Shown: in pieces, positions 43,922 through 51,348 of the stretch
Position numbering within the stretch: the first letter of the stretch is position 1
How the letters are laid out: every line of letters begins with the position of its first letter
Source of the DNA: Lachnospiraceae bacterium
Lineage (GTDB): Bacteria > Bacillota > Clostridia > Lachnospirales > Lachnospiraceae
Length of the DNA: 64,000 nt
Assembly: GCA_015056975.1 (NCBI GenBank)
Contig: SVFG01000001.1
Location: 61,556 to 125,555 of the forward strand
Reading direction: 5' to 3'
Notes under the pieces: generated by a model
What the model saw: only the letters and a program-made list of their open reading frames with translations
Database searches by the model: none
What the model was told of the DNA's origin: nothing
Made by a program: the position numbers and the translations under genes

Positions 43922-46837
43922 ATGAAATCAGAATTAATAGCTTGTTTCCAAGATACATTACAAATTTCAGAGGAAATATTAAGAGAAAAAACAATATCTT
44001 CCATAAGGTCAAACAGGGTTTATAAAGAGAACTTTGTGTCAAAAGTTGTTCATAAAGATGAGGCAGGAATTGTTAGTGTATGCGAGGAGACGACATTATT
44101 TGCTGCAAGGAGTCGCTGTCAATGTGGCAAGGTCGCAGTATTGAATTTTGCAAATCCTGAAATCCCTGGTGGAGGTGTTTGCAATGGTGCAATAGCACAG
44201 GAGGAAAGTCTTTGCAGAAGTAGCAATCTCTATTCCTACATAAATAGTCAAAAGGTTTTTGATGAATATTATGGTTATCACAGAAGCTTAAAGAATCCTT
44301 TCTATTCAGACAGATTGATATATACAAAAGATATTACAGTATTTAAGAATGAGGACACGGTGCCGCAATTTTTGCCTGAGGCTCTGTGGTTCAATGCTGA
44401 TGTAATAACTTGCGCGGCTCCTTATCTTGCAAAAAGGAAGTATACAAATACGAAGGCTCTAAAAATCCTATTGAAAGGAAGGATTAAGAATATTTTTGAG
44501 GCGGCGATTGATAATGCGGTAGATGTTTTGATACTTGGTGCCTTTGGATGTGGTGCTTTCAAAAATCCGCCGGAATTAGTTGCGGCTGCTTTTCGTGATG
44601 TAATTATTGAAAATGGGTATAATAAATGCTTTAAGGAAATTGTATTTGCGATAAAGAGCACAAATGAAAATGATTCTTTTGAACCATGTCCCAATATATT
44701 GGCTTTTGAGAATACTTTTTTGTGGGATGACGAGCTGGATACCCGTGTTACGACACGTGAGATGGGGAAATTAAGATGGACAGATAATTATCCGATTGTA
44801 CAGGCACTTGGAACTGTAGAATTGCCGTCCGGAAGGGTACTAAAAGGTGGAAAAGAATTTGAACCATATTATACTTGGAGAGACCGGAATAAATATAGTG
44901 GTAAACAGTTTTCCTTTTTGGGAGATTCTATAAGTACTCTTAATGGCTATAATCCACGCGGATATAACGTTTTTTATTATGGAGATAAGTGTAAAGAAGC
45001 AAATGTTGAAGAGTATGCGGATACATGGTGGGGAAAGGTTATAGAGTTCTTTGGTGCGGAATTATTGGTAAATAATTCATGGTCGGGAAGCAGAGTGACA
45101 AAGCTTCCGAATCAAAATGAAGTATTCCCGTCAGGATGCAGTGATGAGAGAACCTCTTCCTTACATATTAATTCCGTTAATCCGGATGTAATCATTGTTT
45201 ATCTGGGAACGAATGATTGGGCTTTTGGAGTGAAGACTGGAGAAGATACATGCGTTCTTGAAAGTGAAGAAGAAGTATTTTCAGATGCTTACAGAATAAT
45301 GCTCCGAAAAATTAAGAAAAATTATCCGGAAAGTGAAGTGTGGTGCTGTACTCTGAGTGCGACTTTTATTTCGAGCAAACCGAAGTTTCATTTTCCTCAT
45401 AAATATGCAGGGAAGCATATGGAAGAGTATAACGAGATTATTCGCAGAACGGCAAGAGAGGAAGAATGTAAACTTATTGATTTATATGGCATGAATAAGC
45501 CATATGATTCAATTGACGGTTCGCATCCTAATAAGGAGGGAATGCAGACTATAGCAACATCGGTTTGCTATGCAATGTCAGATGCAAGAGGAAAGAATTT
45601 TTTGTCTTTGGATGAAAAAGACACAGTTAGTAAACAGAACGATGAAGAATATGTTTTTATTGACCCTAATATAACAACAATTCTTTATGATGAAACAATT
45701 TGCTTGACGGATGAACGTACGGGAGAAGAAATAAAGATAAAAGAGAGGTATATTCATTTTGGGCGAGATAAAAAGTGCTTAATTAAGGTTGACGGACTTT
45801 ATATTGCAAGGCTACATGCATCATTTTCATATGAAAAGAATAATTGGTTTATAAGAGATAATTATTCTACTAATGGAACTCGTGTAAATGGAGTAAGGCT
45901 TGAGCCGAACAAGAAATATCAGTTATTGCCTGATGATGTAATTGAGTTTGCCGAAGAATATAAATATGTTTTTTATAAAACGAAAATAAAAAGTGAAGAG
46001 ACAATAGGTTTGAAAGAACAAATTAAAGAGGTAGGGGAAGAATGCCTGATTGGTAAAGTGATAGGAGGCAAATATCGGCTACAGAAAATAATCGGAATCG
46101 GGGGCATGACAAAGATTTATCTTGGAACGGATTTTTCCGGTAGAAAGTTTGCAATTAAGAGCATTAGTAAAAATATGAGTGCTTATAGAACGGTGGTTGA
46201 TGCATTGGTTGGCGGAGGGAGCCTGATAAATCGTTTAGAACATTTATATATCAGAAAAATATTTGAACAGATAGAGGATGAAACGCATTTTTATCTAGTA
46301 ATGGAGTATGTTGAAGGTAGTAGTTTGGAAGCATTGCTCTCAATATCAAGAGGAGTATTGCCGGTTGAAAAAGTAATCAGATATGCAGTACAAATTGCAG
46401 AAGCATTACAATATCTTCATTCACTTAATCCTCCGATTATTAACCGGGACATCAAACCAAGAAACATTATGGTGGATAGCGATGATAATATAAAACTAAT
46501 TGATTTTGACATTGCTATGGAGTACAATCCGCTTCAAAATGATATTAACATAGTAGGAACAAAAGGGTATGCTGCACCGGAGCAGTATGCAGGTAAAACA
46601 ACACCTCAATCAGATATCTTTGCTTTGGGGATGGTAATGTATCAAATGTTGACCGGTGTAAATCCGGCAGAACAACCATGTGATACCCATGCAATAAGGC
46701 AGTACAATTCAAGGTATACAGGGGAATTGGAAGAGATTGTGGAGAAATGCACTCGTACCAATCCGGATGACAGATTTAGTAGCTGTTCTGAATTAATAGA
46801 TGTTTTGAAAAAATGGGCGACAGGAGGAACAGTATAA
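43922..46837 (+). CDS. Four-domain fusion: PARG - SGNH hydrolase - FHA - Ser/Thr kinase
   Basis: In this 971-residue protein, residues 1-270 are a bacterial-type poly(ADP-ribose) glycohydrolase (TIGR02452/DUF2263) with the signature GGG (83-85), seven residues, QEE (93-95), which contains the catalytic glutamates. Residues about 325-560 are an SGNH/GDSL hydrolase: FLGDSIS with nucleophile S336, YLGTNDW, and DGSHP with D532 and H535. An FHA domain spans about 600-690 (FGRDKKC, LHASF, NYSTNGTRVNG). A kinase spans about 712-965: GIGGMTKIYLG, a Lys in FAIKSI, D843 in NRDIKPRNIM. Its metal site reads DFD (861-863) instead of DFG, so activity may be altered. No signal or membrane segment is present, so it is cytosolic. 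I know no described protein with this combination. Confidence 0.85.
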   Translation: MKSELIACFQDTLQISEEILREKTISSIRSNRVYKENFVSKVVHKDEAGIVSVCEETTLFAARSRCQCGKVAVLNFANPEIPGGGVCNGAIAQEESLCRSSNLYSYINSQKVFDEYYGYHRSLKNPFYSDRLIYTKDITVFKNEDTVPQFLPEALWFNADVITCAAPYLAKRKYTNTKALKILLKGRIKNIFEAAIDNAVDVLILGAFGCGAFKNPPELVAAAFRDVIIENGYNKCFKEIVFAIKSTNENDSFEPCPNILAFENTFLWDDELDTRVTTREMGKLRWTDNYPIVQALGTVELPSGRVLKGGKEFEPYYTWRDRNKYSGKQFSFLGDSISTLNGYNPRGYNVFYYGDKCKEANVEEYADTWWGKVIEFFGAELLVNNSWSGSRVTKLPNQNEVFPSGCSDERTSSLHINSVNPDVIIVYLGTNDWAFGVKTGEDTCVLESEEEVFSDAYRIMLRKIKKNYPESEVWCCTLSATFISSKPKFHFPHKYAGKHMEEYNEIIRRTAREEECKLIDLYGMNKPYDSIDGSHPNKEGMQTIATSVCYAMSDARGKNFLSLDEKDTVSKQNDEEYVFIDPNITTILYDETICLTDERTGEEIKIKERYIHFGRDKKCLIKVDGLYIARLHASFSYEKNNWFIRDNYSTNGTRVNGVRLEPNKKYQLLPDDVIEFAEEYKYVFYKTKIKSEETIGLKEQIKEVGEECLIGKVIGGKYRLQKIIGIGGMTKIYLGTDFSGRKFAIKSISKNMSAYRTVVDALVGGGSLINRLEHLYIRKIFEQIEDETHFYLVMEYVEGSSLEALLSISRGVLPVEKVIRYAVQIAEALQYLHSLNPPIINRDIKPRNIMVDSDDNIKLIDFDIAMEYNPLQNDINIVGTKGYAAPEQYAGKTTPQSDIFALGMVMYQMLTGVNPAEQPCDTHAIRQYNSRYTGELEEIVEKCTRTNPDDRFSSCSELIDVLKKWATGGTV

Positions 46838-46908
46838 GATAAAAAGTCGGTTAATATGTAATCCGTATAATCCATTTAAACCATTGAGTGCAAAGTATGG
46901 CATATAAT

Positions 46909-46952
46909 AAAATCCGCAGAATAGGAAGAAATTCCCGGCTGCGGATTTTGTT
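46909..46952 (+). terminator. Rho-independent terminator at the end of the island
   Basis: AAAATCCGCAG (46909-46919) pairs with CTGCGGATTTT (46939-46949), followed by GTTGTT. It lies about 70 bases after the fused kinase gene. Confidence 0.8.
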
Positions 46953-47002
46953 GTTAGATTTGCTAAATTATTTAAAATAATAGTGTAAGTTTTTAGAACA
47001 TT

Positions 47003-47011
47003 TGATATAAT
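47003..47011 (+). promoter_or_regulatory. Extended -10 promoter for the gene at 47072
   Basis: TGATATAAT provides TG plus a perfect TATAAT (47006-47011) about 60 bases upstream of the start. No convincing -35 is present. Confidence 0.5.
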
Positions 47012-47071
47012 GTAAAAGAATAGAAAGACATGACGATTATTCAGATAGAACGGCAGAAAAGGAGAGCACAA

Positions 47072-49816
47072 ATGAAAAAAGGTTTAAAATTTATCTTATT
47101 GGGTTTTGTATGGCTGGCATTTGTCTGGAGTAAGCCGATTGCGGCGGATGCAGAGGAGTATTACTGGTCTGTGCCCAGAGATATTGAAGGCGCTGTGGGT
47201 AGTTGGTATGAAGGCGGTGATGCAAACAGCGTAGACAGTGAAAAGTTGGATGGAATGCCGGAGATTGTTGCCGGTGACTCTATTTATGTGTGCGCAACGT
47301 TGGACGAAGAGACCAAGGAATGGTTTAAATCATTGAGTGGCGAAGCAGAATTTATTAAGGTTCTGTATGAAAACGATTTTCAGATTGGAACCGCGGAGAC
47401 CGCAGATTCACTTAGTATCTACAGGCTGGATGTATATTACGGAACAGTGAGCTTTTACGGAAACGCAAGAACTTTGGGACATACAAGCGGAACGGTAAAT
47501 TTTTACGGTGATACTGAAAAACTGGAATTGGGTGATATTAATCCCGGTAAAATAAGCGGAACAATCAATGTAACCGGAAACGTAGGAGAAGTAGTATGGT
47601 ATCCGGAAAATGATGAGTTTGGTGGCGGTTTCCACGGTAATGTCAGTGTGAGTGGTACTGTAGCGGAAGGTGATATCCTGGATTTTGTGTACGAACCGGT
47701 ATTGGACAAGTATCTGTGGAAGATTGCAAAGAATATCGGAGCATGTGAAGCAGGTGTATTCCGGATAGAAGCGGGTGTGCTTTACGAGACGGTCCCTGTT
47801 ACGGATGCAGAAACTGAGGAAGTGAATTATAAGATAGAGTATCAGTTATATAATGACTATTGTTACAAGCAAGTTCATGACATAGATACAGGCGTTATAG
47901 TATTGATGGAAAAGTGCGAGTTGGAAGAAATTAAAGATGGTGCGATTGTTACCCTGTATTCTTCATCACAGACGGAGTCTTTTGTATTGGATGTGGATCT
48001 TGCTCAGCTGACAGTATTTGCGAATAAAGGCTCCCAAGAGACTGCATCGCTGATAGTAAACGGTGACGTGGCGTATATGAGTGTAGGCACCTTTCAAAAA
48101 TCTGCCTACAATGTTACGGTTAACGGAGATGTAGAACGGCTGCATATAAATTTCAGATACCAGCCCAATAACAATTTGAAAATAAGCGGAAAAGTTGATG
48201 AATGTAAAGCCATGGAGGATTATGAAACAATCGGTTACCTGACCTGTGAAAATACGCAAATCATCGTAGACGGTAATTGGAACAGTAGTCTTTACATGAA
48301 GCAGAGTTTGGAGGATGACAGTCAGATATCGTATACCATCAATAAAAAAGAAGATTTGAATGCGGCCCTGTCAAATGAAAACATAGGTGAGAAGGTGGCA
48401 GTGGACGATGTGGTTTTGATCAAGGATTCCAAGGTGGGATTTGAACAGACCTTGCAGAATGTATTGACGAATTTAAGTGAATCGGCAGGCATCAAAAATG
48501 TATTGGAGAAAATACAGCAAGGTATTGGTGAGGGAATTACAGCTGTGGCAGAAGCTGTCAGTGCTATTGATATCAGTGTAAATACGGTGTACAGAAATGA
48601 TGAGACCGAAGAATTGTACAGCGATGATACATATAAAAGTGAAAGTATATCGCAGTTGGCGGAAGAGTTGGAGTTTTCAATCAAAATCCCGGAGATTTTT
48701 TATGACGAGAATGCAGAGTATACCATAGTGCGTCATCATGTAAATGAGGACGGAAGCGTTTCGGACGAGGCACTGGATACTGTGCAGGATGAGGATACGT
48801 TGACATTTGCTTCGGATAAATTCTCGACCTTCATGGTAGTGAAAACAACTAAGACCGGTGATAATTCCGGAGAGGAAGATTCACAGCCGACTCCGACACC
48901 CGAACCCACGGCAACGCCAAAGCCTACCACAACGCCTGAACCTACGGTAGCACCTGTGGTGACTCCCACCGTAGAGCCTACGCAAGCTCCGGTGGTAACA
49001 CCTGCACCGGAAGCAGATATTACGGTTGCGCAGGGTGAGGATGGCAACTGGTATAGCACCGTAAACGGTGTACTCGACCCGAATTATACCGGTCTGGCAC
49101 AGCTTGGCGAAGCATGGTGGATGGTAGTGAACGGTAAGATTGACTTTACCTATACAAGTCCTGTATTCTTTGACGATAACTGGTGGTTTGTAAGAGACGG
49201 TCTGGTAGAGTTTGATTACAATGGTCTTGTGTTTGTCAATGACGACTGGTGGTACGTGGTAAACGGACGCATAGACTTTAGCTTCAACGGACTTGCCTTC
49301 GTTAACGATGCATGGTGGTATGTAAGCAGCGGACGAATTGACTTTAGTTACACCGGATTAATTTATTTCAGTGATAACTGGTGGTTCGTACAGAACGGCT
49401 GTGTAAACTTTGGATATACCGGTCTTGCTTTCATCAATGACGATTGGTGGTACGTAGTGAACGGACGCATTGATTTTGGTTATTGTGGTCTGTTTGATTA
49501 CGATAACCAAAAGTGGTATGTCCAGGGTGGAAAGATAGACTTTAGCTACAACAATGTATACTACTTCAATGATATTTGGTGGTATATCGAGACCGGTAAG
49601 GTGAACTTCCAGTATAACGGACTTGCTTACACCCAGTTCAACGACAAGTGGTGGTATGTTATTAACGGTGTAATCTCCTTCGACTATACCGGTGCAGCGT
49701 ATGCAAACGAGAAGTATTGGTATGTAGAACGAGGTGAAATCGACTTCCAGCGCAATGGTAAGGTAACCATTGACGGTGTGGAGAAGGATGTAGCCTGGGG
49801 TGAGATTTTGATGTAA
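47072..49816 (+). CDS. Secreted beta-rich protein with Thr/Pro linker and aromatic repeats
   Basis: The start is MKKGLKFILL (914 residues), with AAAGGAGAG 7 bases upstream. After a signal peptide (1-28) comes a roughly 380-residue domain with short repeated strands such as SGTVNFYGD, SGTINVTGN and SGTVAEGD, suggesting a beta-helix or solenoid. A helical segment follows (about 470-510), then a beta domain ending in FSTFMVVK, typical of repeat-protein stalks. A TPTPEPTATPKPTTTPEP linker leads to about eleven aromatic repeats (650-914) and the GEILM tail. The repeat block nearly matches the papain-like protease at 15945 in DNA. I do not recognise the N-terminal domain. A surface or matrix-binding role is inferred. 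Confidence 0.7.
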   Translation: MKKGLKFILLGFVWLAFVWSKPIAADAEEYYWSVPRDIEGAVGSWYEGGDANSVDSEKLDGMPEIVAGDSIYVCATLDEETKEWFKSLSGEAEFIKVLYENDFQIGTAETADSLSIYRLDVYYGTVSFYGNARTLGHTSGTVNFYGDTEKLELGDINPGKISGTINVTGNVGEVVWYPENDEFGGGFHGNVSVSGTVAEGDILDFVYEPVLDKYLWKIAKNIGACEAGVFRIEAGVLYETVPVTDAETEEVNYKIEYQLYNDYCYKQVHDIDTGVIVLMEKCELEEIKDGAIVTLYSSSQTESFVLDVDLAQLTVFANKGSQETASLIVNGDVAYMSVGTFQKSAYNVTVNGDVERLHINFRYQPNNNLKISGKVDECKAMEDYETIGYLTCENTQIIVDGNWNSSLYMKQSLEDDSQISYTINKKEDLNAALSNENIGEKVAVDDVVLIKDSKVGFEQTLQNVLTNLSESAGIKNVLEKIQQGIGEGITAVAEAVSAIDISVNTVYRNDETEELYSDDTYKSESISQLAEELEFSIKIPEIFYDENAEYTIVRHHVNEDGSVSDEALDTVQDEDTLTFASDKFSTFMVVKTTKTGDNSGEEDSQPTPTPEPTATPKPTTTPEPTVAPVVTPTVEPTQAPVVTPAPEADITVAQGEDGNWYSTVNGVLDPNYTGLAQLGEAWWMVVNGKIDFTYTSPVFFDDNWWFVRDGLVEFDYNGLVFVNDDWWYVVNGRIDFSFNGLAFVNDAWWYVSSGRIDFSYTGLIYFSDNWWFVQNGCVNFGYTGLAFINDDWWYVVNGRIDFGYCGLFDYDNQKWYVQGGKIDFSYNNVYYFNDIWWYIETGKVNFQYNGLAYTQFNDKWWYVINGVISFDYTGAAYANEKYWYVERGEIDFQRNGKVTIDGVEKDVAWGEILM
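49214..49751 (+). repeat. Near-identical direct repeat, copy B (repeat-module DNA)
   Basis: Partner of 18855-19392 (offset 30359 bases, same orientation), with only scattered, mostly silent differences. The linker coding region just upstream also has shared stretches (ACAACGCCTGAACCTACGGT). Confidence 0.85.
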
Positions 49817-49827
49817 GGGAATGAATA

Positions 49828-49865
49828 AAAAGCACAGAACATGAAAATTGTTCTGTGCTTTTCAT
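49828..49865 (+). terminator. Rho-independent terminator
   Basis: AAAAGCACAGAACA (49828-49841) pairs with TGTTCTGTGCTTTT (49849-49862) with a 7-base loop, 11 bases after the stop of the secreted protein gene. Confidence 0.88.
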
Positions 49866-49873
49866 TTGTTTTC

Positions 49874-49882
49874 TGCTATAAT
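49874..49882 (+). promoter_or_regulatory. Extended -10 promoter for the transporter gene
   Basis: TGCTATAAT lies directly after the terminator and 39 bases before the transporter start. The same terminator-plus-promoter layout recurs before uvrB. Confidence 0.55.
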
Positions 49883-49921
49883 CAATTTTGTTAATGAGAA
49901 ACAAAGAGAGGAGTATAATTA

Positions 49922-51193
49922 ATGATACCTGCAATTATTCTTTTTGCAATTACTTATGTTTTAATGTTGAGCTTCAGCAAATTCAGGCCATACATTGCGC
50001 TTGCATCCGGTTTGATTTTTATTGTCACCGGAATGCTACCTTTGGACCGGGTTGTGGGTTCACTGGATTTCAATGTAATCCTGATGATTGCCGGAACCAT
50101 GGGGCTTGTGGCACTGTTTATTGAAAGCAAAATGCCTGCTCTTTTGGCAGATATTATCATGGAAAAGGTTCCCAATGTGCAAATGGCGGCTGTATCTTTA
50201 GCGCTTTTTGCAGGCATTATTTCGGCGTTTGTAGATAACGTTGCTACTGTTTTGATGGTAGCACCGGTTGCTCTTGCAATTTGCCAAAAGGTAAAAACCA
50301 ATCCGGTGCCTTTTATCATTGGTATTGCGGTATCCTCTAATCTGCAGGGCGCAGCTACATTGGTCGGTGACACTACTGCAATCATGTTGGGTTCAGCGCT
50401 GGATATGAGTTTTTTGGATTTCTTTTGGTATAAGGGCAGACCGTCCATGTTCTTTATAGTGGAGTTTGGAGCGATTGTCGCAGCTTTGATTCTGGCTGTT
50501 TTATTCCGTAAGGAGAAGGCGGCGGTTCCCAAAGGAGCTCCCCGTACGGAGGTTAATGCCTATTTGCCTACCGTGCTTTTGGTAGGTGCTATTGCATTGT
50601 TGATTGTTGCATCCTTTGTTCCCAATAAGCCCGATGTGACAAATGGATTGATTTGTTGCGTGATGCTGGTAATCGGATTGATTTATAATTTTGTTAAGAA
50701 GCAGGATTTCAAAGGTGCAATGGCGCCCCTTAAGGAAATTGACTTAAATACCATTGGTTTGTTAGTTGGTCTGTTCCTTATGATTGGCGGTATTACCAAC
50801 ATGGGTGTGATAGATAAAGCGGCGGAGCTGTTGGCTGAAGCAGGTGGCGGAAATGTATTCCTGCTCTATACGATTATTGTGTGGGCTTCTGTTATTATTT
50901 CTGCGTTTATTGATAATATTCCCTATGTTGCAACCATGATTCCTGTGATTGCAGGTCTGGCGGTTCAGTTGGGCATAGACCCCACACCTCTGTACTTTGG
51001 CCTTCTGAGCGGAGCGACTCTGGGTGGAAATATGACCCCTATCGGAGCTTCTGCCAATATTACCGGTATCGGTATTTTGCGTAAGGCGGGATATGAGGTG
51101 AAAAATAGTGATTTCTGCAGAATTGGAATTCCTTTTACTTTGGCAGCAGTAGTTCCGGCATATATTATAATCTGGCTGATGTTCGGAGTTTGA
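49922..51193 (+). CDS. ArsB/NhaD-SLC13 superfamily ion transporter
   Basis: This 423-residue protein has ten to eleven membrane spans in two inverted halves. Each half has the superfamily's paired signatures: ISAFVDNVATVLMVAPVALA with NLQGAATLVGDTTAIMLG in the first, and ISAFIDNIPYVATMIPV with GATLGGNMTPIGASANI in the second. Members move anions such as arsenite or dicarboxylates, or exchange Na+/H+; the sequence does not show which. It has a GAGAGGAG ribosome site and its own promoter and terminator, so it is a single-gene unit. Confidence 0.85.
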   Translation: MIPAIILFAITYVLMLSFSKFRPYIALASGLIFIVTGMLPLDRVVGSLDFNVILMIAGTMGLVALFIESKMPALLADIIMEKVPNVQMAAVSLALFAGIISAFVDNVATVLMVAPVALAICQKVKTNPVPFIIGIAVSSNLQGAATLVGDTTAIMLGSALDMSFLDFFWYKGRPSMFFIVEFGAIVAALILAVLFRKEKAAVPKGAPRTEVNAYLPTVLLVGAIALLIVASFVPNKPDVTNGLICCVMLVIGLIYNFVKKQDFKGAMAPLKEIDLNTIGLLVGLFLMIGGITNMGVIDKAAELLAEAGGGNVFLLYTIIVWASVIISAFIDNIPYVATMIPVIAGLAVQLGIDPTPLYFGLLSGATLGGNMTPIGASANITGIGILRKAGYEVKNSDFCRIGIPFTLAAVVPAYIIIWLMFGV

Positions 51194-51216
51194 ATTTATT
51201 AGAGATAAAATATGAG

Positions 51217-51257
51217 GGTACAGAACAAACATTCGATTTTGTTCTGTACTTTTTATT
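51217..51257 (+). terminator. Rho-independent terminator after the transporter gene
   Basis: GTACAGAACAAA (51217-51228) pairs with TTTGTTCTGTAC (51237-51248), followed by TTTTTATTT. Confidence 0.92.
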
Positions 51258-51263
51258 TACATT

Positions 51264-51272
51264 CTGTTATAA
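51264..51272 (+). promoter_or_regulatory. Extended -10 promoter for uvrB-uvrA
   Basis: TGTTATAAT (TATAAT at 51267-51272) lies about 77 bases upstream of the uvrB start. No LexA-type GAAC-N4-GTTC box is visible in the region. Confidence 0.55.
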
Positions 51273-51348
51273 TCAATTCAGTTACTGAAATACTATCAGA
51301 ATGAATGAGGATGAAAACGAAATGCATTCATAGAGGAGGAGCGGTTTC

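Noticed and set aside
51301-51333. A 10-codon open frame just before uvrB that could be a leader peptide.
   Set aside because: It has no ribosome site, no attenuator-like stem follows, and the codons show no regulatory pattern.
51200-51348. A LexA (SOS) box upstream of uvrB.
   Set aside because: GAAC and GTTC are present only as arms of the terminator stem, with the wrong spacing; no GAAC-N4-GTTC is seen.
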